A DNA stretch of 64,000 nucleotides from Vibrio panuliri (GTDB lineage: Bacteria; Pseudomonadota; Gammaproteobacteria; Enterobacterales; Vibrionaceae), in the NCBI RefSeq assembly GCF_009938205.1, contig NZ_AP019654.1, positions 1,240,001-1,304,000 of the forward strand, in the 5' to 3' direction. Shown in pieces: positions 17,399 to 26,426 of this stretch. Numbering within the stretch: the stretch's first letter is position 1; each line of letters opens with the position of its first letter. Below the pieces are notes generated by a model, which was not told the origin of the DNA, ran no database searches, and saw only the letters and a list, made by a program, of their open reading frames with translations. A program made the translations under genes and the position numbers.

Positions 17399-18211
17399 GT
17401 GAGAGAACATACTCGACTACCTAAATTCGTTTCAGACTTTTTGATGATTTTATCGCCAATCGATCCTAAACAACCATTACAAACAGAGTATAGTCAGGCC
17501 GTCGCAGATCTTGTCTCTGCGCTAAGAACGGGCTTGGCAAGCAATCTTCATAGTGTCTATGTCTACGGCAGTGTGGCCAGAAGATGTGCGCTTTTGCATC
17601 GCTCCAATCTTGATGTGATTATTGTTTCCCATCAGAGCTTTGCCCAGCAACGTACAACGCTATTTAATACCATTAAGTGGCAGTTTCAAAAACGTTATCC
17701 CCACATCACGGAAATCAATTTTAAGACCGCGATGGTGAGTGAAGTTGCCTCTTTGGATAGTATTTTTTCGTGGGGTTTTTTACTTCGCCATTGCGCTATG
17801 TGTGTCTACGGAGAAAACTTGTCAGAATGTTTTGGTGATTATGAACCTAGCTGGGAAATCGCAAAACACTGGAATATGGACATTGAAGATTGGTTGGCGG
17901 TATATCGTAATCGTATTGCTCGAGCGAAAGATGACCAAGAGTTGCACAAATCGCAACGAATCATTGCCAAGAAAATGTTGAGGGCGAGTTATTCTCTGGT
18001 TATACCGAGAGACCGTAATTGGTATGACTCTCCGCTTGAGTGTGGCAAGCACTTTTTGCGTTATCACCCAGAGATGCAGGTAGAGGTTGAACGGTTAGTC
18101 ATTATGCTCTCTTCGCGAGTGATCCCGAAGCGATCCATCATCGGTATGATTGATTCCTATGGTGACTGGCTCGTCAAACAATACAAAAAAACTGAGTTTC
18201 GGATTGGGTAA
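17399..18211 (+). CDS. Nucleotidyltransferase-fold protein with altered active site
   Basis: This 270-residue soluble protein contains a polymerase-beta-like nucleotidyltransferase start, YVYGSVARR (G57, S58), followed by SNLDVIIV at 69-76. The usual metal-binding pair is Asp-x-Asp; here the first position is Asn70 and only Asp72 remains. The C-terminal half is helical and basic. It may be an antibiotic-adenylyltransferase relative with reduced or changed activity. The start is uncertain: GTG at 17399 and ATG at 17444 both lack a good ribosome binding site. Confidence 0.6.
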   Translation: MREHTRLPKFVSDFLMILSPIDPKQPLQTEYSQAVADLVSALRTGLASNLHSVYVYGSVARRCALLHRSNLDVIIVSHQSFAQQRTTLFNTIKWQFQKRYPHITEINFKTAMVSEVASLDSIFSWGFLLRHCAMCVYGENLSECFGDYEPSWEIAKHWNMDIEDWLAVYRNRIARAKDDQELHKSQRIIAKKMLRASYSLVIPRDRNWYDSPLECGKHFLRYHPEMQVEVERLVIMLSSRVIPKRSIIGMIDSYGDWLVKQYKKTEFRIG

Positions 18212-18379
18212 GTTGATTGGCGGTCAACTCTGGTTGATATGCCTCACACAACCTGTCACAACTTTATGAATTTATGGGATGTTTCTCAGAATCCGCACTT
18301 AAATTGACTCGGCTCTCACCCAAATGCAAGCGATTGATTTACACTCATTTTATGTGTTGTTCAAGGACGAGCTACGAGA

Positions 18380-20467
18380 TTGTCAATTCCAGTTAATCAT
18401 CACTTAGCGAGAGCTAGAAAGCTAATTACCGAGCAACTTCAGGCTATCCGAGAAAGTTTGTTGTGGATATTGCCTTGTTTGATGATCATATCCTTGACCC
18501 TGTTTATCGCCTCGGTGGGAGAGTTTATCTTTGGTCGGGACGAAGCATGGGTCAAAACGGTTTTTGAACTCTACTATTTCGTCAATGATCTCTTTCCGAT
18601 CCTTTTAACCGCAGCACTGGCGTATATCCTTGCGATGCGCTGGCGTTTACCTCGCCCTCCCATAGCGCTGGTTTTGATTGTTTACTTATCGCTTTTCAAC
18701 CAACTGTTTAGCGTGACCCAAAGTACGGTTATCTTTGAGTTGTTGATCTCTATTGTCACCCCACTTTATGCGGTGCCTTTGATCGCCCATATCTATGGGC
18801 TACGTTGGCTAAAACTTGTCTCAAACAATCATCTAGGTCGAATCGTAAAAGAGTCGCTTAACTTAATTATCCCGTCGATCTTGGTGGGTGTGATTGTTTT
18901 GGCGCTCAACTCGTCGATTATCCTGCTTATTGAATCGAGTCATTTACTCAATCTGTTTTCAATCAACTACAGTGACTCGCCAATAGAGTTTGGCGCAATG
19001 TTTGCGATGTTAAACTCTTTTTTCTGGTTTCTAGGCATTCACGGCTATTACGCATTATTGCCTTTGGTTGATGTGTTGCAAAACGCGGTTGATGTTGCGC
19101 AGTTTGAAATGCAAACCACGGGAACCACAGCGCATTTTCTTAACCACTCGTTTATGGCGGTATTCACCTTTGTCGGTGGTGCGGGGTCGACCTTAGGCCT
19201 TGTGGTCGCATTGCTGTTGTTTAGCAAAAACAAAGCATATCGTTTAATCGCCTTGGCGAGTTTGCCACTCGGTATGCTCAACATCAATGAAGTGTTGCTG
19301 TTCGGGTTGCCTATTATCTTTAACCCAAGATTATTTCTCCCTTTTTTGCTGGCGCCAGTGGCCAATACAATCGTTGCGTATTTTGCAGTTAGCCATGGGT
19401 GGGTTGCGATGCCTGTGACTGGGATGCCATTCAGTAGTCCAGTATTTATCAATGCTTGGATTGTGACGCAAGGAGATATCAATGCCAGCTTTTTACAGCT
19501 TTTCAATATCGGGGTTTCATGCTTAGTGTATGCGCCTTTTGTGTTAATGAACAATCGGGTAACGAGCAATAAAACGATTCTATTTTCATCCTTCGATACC
19601 ACGTATTCACGCCGCGCCGAAGAAGCTCATACTTTAAGTGATGACCGAGTTTCTCAGTTAGTGAATGATTTTAAACAGCAGCAAGAACTAGAAGATAAAC
19701 TGCATGCCTTTAGTAACAAAGAGTTCTGTTTAGAGTATCAACCACAGGTTTGTCGGGTGTCTGGAAAGGTGGTGGGTTGCGAAGCTTTGATTCGCTCGAT
19801 TGATAAGCAAGGTAATATCGAATACCCTGGCACGTTTCTGCCGGTGTTTAAACAGGCTGGGCTGATGAAAGACATTGACCGCTGGGCGGTCATTCAAGTG
19901 GTTCATGATTTGAAAATAGCGATTGCTCAAGGGTGGGCAATTCCAACCAGTGTGAACCTCACCCCAGAGACGATTCTCGACCGCGATTTAATGAACCAAA
20001 TAGCAGGGTATATTGGTCGTGTCGGTGAGTATGTTAATGTTGAGATCACCGAGGAGTCATTGTTAAAAGACCGCCCAACGGTCGAAGCATCGTTACACGC
20101 GCTGCACCGCGTGGGCGCTAAGATCTACATTGACGATTTTGGTTCAGGGTTCTCGTCGCTGAGCTATCTAACCATTTTTGACGTGGATGCGATCAAAATT
20201 GACCGTTCCTTTATTCATACTTTGGAGAACGTTAAAGGGCAGAAGGTCTTTAATGGCTTGATTAGTGTTGCACAAGACTTAGACCTTAATGTTGTCGTTG
20301 AAGGGGTAGAAAGTGAAATGCAGTTAGAACGGATACCGATGCGTAATCATCTTGCGATTCAAGGTTGGTACTACTGTAAGTCGGTCTCTTTACCTAAACT
20401 GAAGCAGTATATAGCCACCCGCAATCGAAGCGTGACGCATCACAACATTGTTTTAGAACAAACCTAA
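18380..20467 (+). CDS. PTS EIIC-like membrane domain fused to an EAL c-di-GMP phosphodiesterase
   Basis: This 695-residue protein has an N-terminal membrane part (residues about 20-395) resembling the lactose/cellobiose EIIC family, keeping the substrate-site motifs GIHG (His221) and NINE (Glu304). A C-terminal EAL domain has E468 of the EAL motif, VNLTPE, EITEE, DDFGSGF (D585, D586), IKID and VVEGVE, so it should cleave c-di-GMP. No EIIA or EIIB domain is present, so it may sense rather than transport a sugar. The start is TTG with AAGGACGAG eight bases upstream. It overlaps convergent polB by 15 bases. Confidence 0.88.
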   Translation: MSIPVNHHLARARKLITEQLQAIRESLLWILPCLMIISLTLFIASVGEFIFGRDEAWVKTVFELYYFVNDLFPILLTAALAYILAMRWRLPRPPIALVLIVYLSLFNQLFSVTQSTVIFELLISIVTPLYAVPLIAHIYGLRWLKLVSNNHLGRIVKESLNLIIPSILVGVIVLALNSSIILLIESSHLLNLFSINYSDSPIEFGAMFAMLNSFFWFLGIHGYYALLPLVDVLQNAVDVAQFEMQTTGTTAHFLNHSFMAVFTFVGGAGSTLGLVVALLLFSKNKAYRLIALASLPLGMLNINEVLLFGLPIIFNPRLFLPFLLAPVANTIVAYFAVSHGWVAMPVTGMPFSSPVFINAWIVTQGDINASFLQLFNIGVSCLVYAPFVLMNNRVTSNKTILFSSFDTTYSRRAEEAHTLSDDRVSQLVNDFKQQQELEDKLHAFSNKEFCLEYQPQVCRVSGKVVGCEALIRSIDKQGNIEYPGTFLPVFKQAGLMKDIDRWAVIQVVHDLKIAIAQGWAIPTSVNLTPETILDRDLMNQIAGYIGRVGEYVNVEITEESLLKDRPTVEASLHALHRVGAKIYIDDFGSGFSSLSYLTIFDVDAIKIDRSFIHTLENVKGQKVFNGLISVAQDLDLNVVVEGVESEMQLERIPMRNHLAIQGWYYCKSVSLPKLKQYIATRNRSVTHHNIVLEQT

Positions 20468-22816
20468 CTGTGGTTCACTTAAGGTTTTAAAATCTAAACC
20501 GATAAACGGCAAAATGGCGTCGGCAACGGGTTTGAGTTGCTTATCGATATAGTGTTGATAGTCGATAGCACTTTTCAAGTACTCTTGCGGCTCAGGCCCA
20601 TTGAGAGTGATTAAGTACTCGATTTGACCTCTGTTTTGATATTGCAGTGGTCGGCCCATCTGTGCGTTGATCTCATCAGCCATGCGTGCGGCACGTACTT
20701 GAGGCGGAACGTTCTTTTGGTATTCGCTGAGTTTGCGTCTTAGGCGCTTTTGGTACACCAAACGTTCATCGTAACGACCAGCCAAAGTATCTTCAACAAA
20801 CTGGCGAACAAACTGGGTCGGGTCTTCACTGTGGAACACCATGGAGTAGAGCTGTTGCTGAAAGGATTGTGCGAGTAGCGTCCAATCGGTTCGTGCGCTC
20901 TCAAGTCCTTTAAACACAATTCGTTCCTCTTGCCCGTCACCGATTAAACCCGCATATCGTTTTTTCGAGCCCGTTTCTTGTCCGCGTATCGTCGGCATAA
21001 GGAATTTCTTGTAATGAGTTTCGTACTCTAACTCTAAGATTGAGTTGAGCGCATACTCTTGTTCTAAATGATCGCTCCACCACTGGTTGATGTAGTTAAC
21101 CAATGCCTTGCCGATTTCATCAGCTTGAGTTTGGTTAAATTGACCATTAAGCGAGACGAAGGTGGAATCGGTGTCGCCATAAATCACTTGGTAGCCTTTT
21201 GCTTCTATTAACGCTTTGGTTTGCTTCATTATTTCATGCCCGCGCATGGTAATGCTTGACGCCAAACGGGTATCAAAGAAGCGGCAACCAGACGAGCCCA
21301 AAACGCCGTAGAAGGAGTTCATGATGATCTTAATCGCCTGCGAGAACGCTTTGTCATTATTTTGTTTCGCAACGTCTCTCGCCGCCCATAGATGTTCAAT
21401 CATCGCGGGCAGAAAATGGTGTTGCCGATGGAACTGACCACCGCGAAAGCCAGCAACAGCCTGATCGGCATTTTTACCAAGCGGTTGCTTTAACCCTTCT
21501 ATCAGTCCCATGGGGTCAATCAAAAATGAACGAATAATCGAGGGATAAAGGCTCTTAAAATCCAGTACCAGCACTGAGTCATATAGATTGGGTATGGAAT
21601 CCATCACATAGCCGCCTGGGCTGGCAAGCCAGTTCTCGGGCTGAAGATTAGGCGCAATGTATCCGGCTCTGTGCAACTGAGGGAGGTATAAGTTAGTAAA
21701 GGCTGCGACAGAGCCGCCGATACGGTCCAGTTCCACACCAGTCAGCTTAGCGCGTTCTATGGCGAACTCGATAAGATGGGTATGGGCAAAAATCTTGTTT
21801 ACTAGCACACAGTCTTGCAGGTTATAGCGAGCAAGCGAGAGTTTGTCATGGCGAAACATATGGTTAATTTCAGCCATACGGTCATGAACGTTGTGGATTT
21901 GCTTACCTTCTCCCAACAACTCTTGGGAGACTGATTCTAGTGACCAGCGCCGAAAATGGTAGGTCGCATTTTTTAGCGTGTCGATACCATCCATAACGAC
22001 TCGACCCGGAATAGAGATAAACGCTTGCGAAGTGGTATTCGAGGTTCTAAAAAAGCTGGCTTGATTTGCACGTCCCAACTGCAGTTTTATGTTGTGCCAG
22101 TCAGCGCGCTTGTGGAGAAGACGAAAATCGAAATCAATCACGTTCCAGCCAATGATCACATCGGGATCAAAACGCTTGAACCAAGTAATCAATGCCTCTA
22201 GCAACGCTTTTTCATCCGCTACCCATTGAATCGGTGTCTCGCTGGCTTGTGGATCGCCAATCATGATGACTCGGCTGTCCATCGGGCTATCAAGACCAAT
22301 AGAGTAGAGGATGCCTTTCTCAGAACACTCTAAGTCGAGCGAAACAACCTTAAGGCTTGGCGTATAGTTGGATTTACGACATTTTGCGTTGACGACTTTG
22401 TGGTAGCCAGGTTGCGAACTTGACTGACCGACAAATTCGATACTGCCCTGGATAAATCGCTCCATCAGATATCGGTCAGCGAGGCGAATATCCTCCTCGA
22501 ATGGGACAATATCCTGTTGGATAAGATGTTGTGATAAGCGCTGCGCCGCTTTTATGCTCTGACAGTAACACGCCGCGATAGGCGTTTGGTCGAAGTGTTT
22601 TAGGGGTAGAGCCTTAATGTCACAGTCTACTCCGATTTGTTGTGCTATTTGCTGAGTGGCTTGTTGCTGATCTTGCGCGACAAAAAATACTGGACGTTCA
22701 TTGTTGATCAACAACTGACAGGGGCCATCTTCGCTGGTTACCCACAGTTCAATTTGTGTGGTTCCGTTTAAATCACGCGCTTGGCGGGTGAGTAAAAAGC
22801 CTTGCTGAATGGTCAA
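20453..22816 (-). CDS. polB: DNA polymerase II
   Basis: This 787-residue family B polymerase, SOS-induced in E. coli, acts in repair and replication restart. Visible features are a proofreading exonuclease start (DLECSE), DFKSLYPSI (motif A), NSFYGVLGSSG (motif B), YGDTDS (motif C) and a C-terminal QLGLF sliding-clamp binding motif. The initiation codon is TTG, preceded by AGGA seven bases upstream. No obvious LexA box was found in the short upstream region. The 3-prime end overlaps the EIIC-EAL gene. Confidence 0.96.
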   Translation of the reverse strand: MTIQQGFLLTRQARDLNGTTQIELWVTSEDGPCQLLINNERPVFFVAQDQQQATQQIAQQIGVDCDIKALPLKHFDQTPIAACYCQSIKAAQRLSQHLIQQDIVPFEEDIRLADRYLMERFIQGSIEFVGQSSSQPGYHKVVNAKCRKSNYTPSLKVVSLDLECSEKGILYSIGLDSPMDSRVIMIGDPQASETPIQWVADEKALLEALITWFKRFDPDVIIGWNVIDFDFRLLHKRADWHNIKLQLGRANQASFFRTSNTTSQAFISIPGRVVMDGIDTLKNATYHFRRWSLESVSQELLGEGKQIHNVHDRMAEINHMFRHDKLSLARYNLQDCVLVNKIFAHTHLIEFAIERAKLTGVELDRIGGSVAAFTNLYLPQLHRAGYIAPNLQPENWLASPGGYVMDSIPNLYDSVLVLDFKSLYPSIIRSFLIDPMGLIEGLKQPLGKNADQAVAGFRGGQFHRQHHFLPAMIEHLWAARDVAKQNNDKAFSQAIKIIMNSFYGVLGSSGCRFFDTRLASSITMRGHEIMKQTKALIEAKGYQVIYGDTDSTFVSLNGQFNQTQADEIGKALVNYINQWWSDHLEQEYALNSILELEYETHYKKFLMPTIRGQETGSKKRYAGLIGDGQEERIVFKGLESARTDWTLLAQSFQQQLYSMVFHSEDPTQFVRQFVEDTLAGRYDERLVYQKRLRRKLSEYQKNVPPQVRAARMADEINAQMGRPLQYQNRGQIEYLITLNGPEPQEYLKSAIDYQHYIDKQLKPVADAILPFIGLDFKTLSEPQLGLF

Positions 22817-22872
22817 CGAAGTATCCTGTAAAAAACTCGCTTATTAAGCATAGTTTAGGTGTGGTAGAGATG

Positions 22873-22894
22873 AAAAAGGGCGATTGCTCGCCCT
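22873..22894 (-). terminator. Terminator after the Lnb-like gene
   Basis: AGGGCGA-TTGC-TCGCCCT is a strong stem flanked by five A on the left, giving a T run on the minus strand, downstream of the Lnb-like gene. Confidence 0.8.
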
Positions 22895-22945
22895 ATAATA
22901 GTTTTCTAGCTCAATAAGTAAATGCTTGTTGTGAGCGTTGTGGGT

Positions 22946-24799
22946 TTAGAAATAGAAGAACGCATTGATTTTGCCCGAAATTTCTTCATTTCCCCAATGT
23001 AGGTAGCTCACTTGGCTACGTACGGCAATATTGCGTTCAAGTTGCCAATGCCAGCTTGCGGTCGCTTTGGCATTTTGGTCGGCATCGCTATCGAGCAAGG
23101 CGAGGTATTGACCTTGAAGCGCAACACGATGATTGTCAGCTAATTGGTATACCATACCAGCCTCAAGACCACCGCCCAAAGTAGCATCATAGTCGGTGAG
23201 TGCACCACCACTTACTTCGGCAGAAAGCAAGCCATAGAAGTGCAATGACTCAGCATCACCCCATGCTTTACCGTAACCCCCTTGACCGAACCAGCGGCTT
23301 TCCATTTTGCCTTCATTTGGCATGCGGTCATAACCAATGCGAGCATTCCACGCTAGGCTATCAAATACGCGATTGCTTGGGGCAAGTGCCATGGCATCAA
23401 TAAAATAGAATCTGTCTAGGCGTGATGTTCCTTGCTCATCGACACTCAGTTGGGTATCGAAAAAACTAATTTTTGCACCAGGAATAAAACCTTGTTGAGA
23501 GTCTAGCAAGTCGTGATACGCCACACGCCCTTCAAAGGTCATCATGGAACCGTATTGCTCGCTGTATTGGTAACCAACACCTGTTCGAGCAGAGGCATGT
23601 CCTTTTTCTGGTGAAATTTCCGGAGTAGGGACTTCGCTAAATGGTGAGTCGACTTTAATTCGACTGCGCTGATAAAGCAGTTCGGTTAACCGTTTTGCGG
23701 TAGGGTCACGTTCAAGACCTAAGTCGTACAGTTCGAAGTTTAACCACTCATAAGCAAACTCAAGGATCGCGGCTCGCTCAGTGTCGCTGTACTGTTCAGC
23801 ACTTGGAAATTCACCCGCTTTCGCCGCAACCGCTGCATCATAAAGTTTTGGGTCAATTTCGTTGGCTTGGTGAAGCAAGCGAGTACCGAAAGATTCACGA
23901 TAAGCAGGAGGCTCGATTAAATCGGCATTATTGAGCACTTCTACGGTGTCTGAGGGAATCGCATGTAATGGGAACTGATCAATCAACTGCAAGTCGTCTC
24001 TGGCTAGCTCTAGCAGAGCCAAAAGTTGGTATGAGCAGTTTTCATCAATAAAATAGTAGTCAAATTCCGCGCGCTGCATTTCCCAAAGGTGCAGCAAAAT
24101 TCTTTCGACTTCTTGCTCACTCAGTTTGAGTTTGTATTCCCAGATATCTCGCGACTCAATATCGTTGTACTCGCGTACCTTACGATAATAAGGCATGACG
24201 GTAAATCGTCCAGGGTAGCTGCCAACTAAGCCCTTAATGGCGTATAGCGCAGCATTATCTTGAGTTTGTGGCTCAGCGGCAAAGTTGATGGCAAAGGCGA
24301 CCAACTCTTTATGGCGAGTCTGATCTTTGGCGTCAATACGCAATAGGGTGTGACCAAACATCGATGATGGGTTGTTCATAAATGCGGTAGGGAAGACCAG
24401 TGTCATGCCTTCCGGATCGAGCACCTCTCGCCATGTCACCAATTCAGGACAGTCGAGCGGAGCATCTTTACCTAGTTTAGATTGCAACCACGTATATCGA
24501 GCTGGATATTCACAGCGCTTTTGCTGGGCAATGGCCGCTTCTGGGTGATAAAGCGCATCAATGGTGGCTTGAAGTTCACTTTGTGGTGAAGAGGCTCCTT
24601 GAGGAGAAAGATAGAATTCATCACTGTCCACTGTTCCTTTGTAACCCGAAAAGGTCTTAGGAATGTAGTGGCCGAGTTTGAGCCAGTAGGGGTCGTTCGC
24701 CAACTGTTCAACATCGAAGGTAGGGTTTGCAGAGGCAAAGACGGGAAGGCAAAACCCACATCCCACGAGTAGTGCTTTAGATATCAGTGAATAGTTCAT
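22946..24799 (-). CDS. Lnb/DUF4105-domain outer-membrane protein
   Basis: This 617-residue exported protein has a signal peptide (ending VFASAN), an N-terminal periplasmic domain of the DUF4105/Lnb type with the characteristic NNPSSMFGHTLLR and a DENCSYQLL cysteine motif, and a C-terminal part with alternating strands ending in the aromatic NAFFYF, suggesting an outer-membrane barrel. DUF4105 belongs to the papain-like NlpC/P60-related hydrolases; the motif Cys in ENCSYQL and the His in GHTLL are candidate active residues. The role is unknown in vibrios. A long perfect hairpin lies just upstream. Confidence 0.82.
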   Translation of the reverse strand: MNYSLISKALLVGCGFCLPVFASANPTFDVEQLANDPYWLKLGHYIPKTFSGYKGTVDSDEFYLSPQGASSPQSELQATIDALYHPEAAIAQQKRCEYPARYTWLQSKLGKDAPLDCPELVTWREVLDPEGMTLVFPTAFMNNPSSMFGHTLLRIDAKDQTRHKELVAFAINFAAEPQTQDNAALYAIKGLVGSYPGRFTVMPYYRKVREYNDIESRDIWEYKLKLSEQEVERILLHLWEMQRAEFDYYFIDENCSYQLLALLELARDDLQLIDQFPLHAIPSDTVEVLNNADLIEPPAYRESFGTRLLHQANEIDPKLYDAAVAAKAGEFPSAEQYSDTERAAILEFAYEWLNFELYDLGLERDPTAKRLTELLYQRSRIKVDSPFSEVPTPEISPEKGHASARTGVGYQYSEQYGSMMTFEGRVAYHDLLDSQQGFIPGAKISFFDTQLSVDEQGTSRLDRFYFIDAMALAPSNRVFDSLAWNARIGYDRMPNEGKMESRWFGQGGYGKAWGDAESLHFYGLLSAEVSGGALTDYDATLGGGLEAGMVYQLADNHRVALQGQYLALLDSDADQNAKATASWHWQLERNIAVRSQVSYLHWGNEEISGKINAFFYF

Positions 24800-24824
24800 T
24801 CAAATCCGTAGAATTATTTTTGTA

Positions 24825-24876
24825 TTTAGATAGTTAAGTGCTTTGGAAGTGCAGGCACATCACTTAACTATCTAAA
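24825..24876. repeat. Perfect 16-base inverted repeat with 20-base loop
   Basis: TTTAGATAGTTAAGTG (24825-24840) is the exact reverse complement of CACTTAACTATCTAAA (24861-24876). The loop contains a second AAGTG that could compete for CACTT. It lies upstream of the Lnb-like gene (start 24799) and just beyond the terminator of the DUF3015 gene. Confidence 0.75.
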
Positions 24877-24883
24877 CAACGAC

Positions 24884-24913
24884 AAAAAAGTGCCCTGATA
24901 AGGGCACTTTAAA
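24884..24913 (-). terminator. Terminator after the DUF3015 gene
   Basis: AAAGTGCCC-TGATAA-GGGCACTTT has a six-A tract on the left, read as a T run on the minus strand, just after the DUF3015 stop codon. Confidence 0.85.
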
Positions 24914-24931
24914 CTCGCAATTGAGTTTTAA

Positions 24932-25417
24932 TTAGATTGCGTAACCAGCTAGTGCTGCATCTTCAGCAACTAGGTTGTTTAGGTTAGCAAAAACTTCTTG
25001 AGAAGTTACGTTTTCTGATTTGAATACTTCTGCGAAGTTTTCTTGAGCTAGAGTGTTGAATGCCGCTTTGTCAGCTTCTTGAACGCCCCATACTTCAGAA
25101 AGAGTTGCTAGAGTTTCACCTTCGCCTTTCGCGATGTCACGCGCTAGGTTGTCCATGTTGCCGTCGATAAATAGAGCTAGTTTCTCAGAAGAAGAGATAG
25201 TGCCGTTACCGTCACAACCTAGAGTACCGAAAGTGATACCGAAAGTTTGGTTACCTGAAGTACCGTTTGTCGTTGCACCTAGCACTTTAAATACTTTGCC
25301 AGATTTGCCGTCAAAAATCATAGTACCTAGACCACAACCGATGTCTTGGTCAGCCATAGCAACTTGAGACAGAGGAAGAGTTGCAGCTAATGCTGCCACC
25401 GCTAGTAGCTTTTTCAT
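24932..25417 (-). CDS. DUF3015 family periplasmic protein
   Basis: This 161-residue protein has a signal peptide (MKKLLAVAAL...AMA, cut near residue 22) and a mature region starting DIGCGLGTMIF, with a second cysteine in TLGCDGNG, as in the DUF3015 family. The glycine and threonine-rich first half is followed by an acidic helical half. No function is known. Codon choice is strongly biased, suggesting high expression. A palindrome resembling a Fur-type site lies about 55-76 bases upstream of the ATG. Confidence 0.85.
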   Translation of the reverse strand: MKKLLAVAALAATLPLSQVAMADQDIGCGLGTMIFDGKSGKVFKVLGATTNGTSGNQTFGITFGTLGCDGNGTISSSEKLALFIDGNMDNLARDIAKGEGETLATLSEVWGVQEADKAAFNTLAQENFAEVFKSENVTSQEVFANLNNLVAEDAALAGYAI

Positions 25418-25781
25418 AATATGTCCTTAATCATTATTCAGTGCTAACTTTACTCATTAGCATTCATATGCATGATAATCTGACGATTATCATTGCGTGA
25501 AAATAAATGAAATTGGTTTCATTTTCAATCAATGTAACAAAATAAAACACTGGAAAAGCAAAATTGATGGGTTTGTGAGCAGCGTGTTAGTAACTATTTG
25601 ATGGGTATTATATTTGCCAGGCGAGATCGATATCTGAAAATTAGTACTTGCTAAACTTTGCGTTTGCGCACATATTCGAAGTGATGATTTTTTCGTTTTT
25701 GAGTTAAACTAGGCAACCAAGTTGCTATCCACTGTCCTCGGTGGGTGTAGAGCCAAAACAACATAGTGTGGAGATACAAGA
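25418..25781. other. Divergent control region between DUF3015 and varA genes
   Basis: No credible gene lies in this 364-base AT-rich region. It holds the 25472-25493 palindrome listed separately. Near 25765 lies GGAG, the varA ribosome binding site. Promoters for both divergent genes must be here; I cannot place them firmly. Confidence 0.5.
25472..25493. promoter_or_regulatory. Fur-box-like palindrome upstream of the DUF3015 gene
   Basis: ATGATAATC-TGAC-GATTATCAT is a perfect 9-base inverted repeat. The half-sites resemble Fur half-sites (GATAAT / ATTATC), but the spacing differs from the classical 19-base box, so the bound protein is uncertain. Confidence 0.45.
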
Positions 25782-26426
25782 TTGATTAGTGTTTTCCTTG
25801 TAGATGATCACGAGCTGGTTCGCACAGGGATACGACGTATTATAGAAGACGTCCGTGGAATGAACGTAGCAGGGGAAGCTGTAAGCGGTGAAGACGCAGT
25901 AAAGTGGTGCAGAAGCAACCATGCTGACGTCGTATTAATGGATATGAATATGCCGGGAATTGGTGGCTTAGAAGCGACCAAAAAAATCCTGCGATTCAAT
26001 CCAGATGTAAAGATCATTGTCTTAACTGTTCATACGGAGAATCCGTTTCCAACTAAAGTGATGCAAGCAGGTGCGGCGGGGTATTTGACCAAAGGCGCAG
26101 GGCCAGACGAAATGGTAAATGCTATCCGCGTGGTAAACAGCGGCCAGCGTTATATTTCGCCAGAGATCGCTCAACAGATGGCGTTAAGCCAAATTTCTCC
26201 AGCATCGGAAAACCCTTTTGCCGATCTGTCTGAGCGCGAACTGCAGATCATGATGATGATTACCAAAGGTCAAAAGGTCACGGATATTTCCGAGCAGCTG
26301 AGCTTGAGTCCAAAAACGGTCAATAGTTATCGCTATCGCCTATTTGCCAAACTTGGTATTAGCGGCGATGTAGAATTGACCCACCTTGCAATCCGACATG
26401 GGATGCTAGACACCGAGACGTTATAG
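25782..26426 (+). CDS. varA: Response regulator VarA/UvrY (GacA family)
   Basis: This 214-residue regulator has a receiver domain (D8, D9, phosphorylated Asp54 in LMDMNMPG, Lys103) and a LuxR-type DNA-binding domain ([17 protein letters not shown]). It closely matches E. coli UvrY and V. cholerae VarA, which with kinase BarA/VarS activates Csr small RNAs and feeds into quorum sensing. The start is TTG with GGAG eight bases upstream. It overlaps uvrC by one base, the conserved uvrY-uvrC arrangement. Confidence 0.96.
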   Translation: MISVFLVDDHELVRTGIRRIIEDVRGMNVAGEAVSGEDAVKWCRSNHADVVLMDMNMPGIGGLEATKKILRFNPDVKIIVLTVHTENPFPTKVMQAGAAGYLTKGAGPDEMVNAIRVVNSGQRYISPEIAQQMALSQISPASENPFADLSERELQIMMMITKGQKVTDISEQLSLSPKTVNSYRYRLFAKLGISGDVELTHLAIRHGMLDTETL

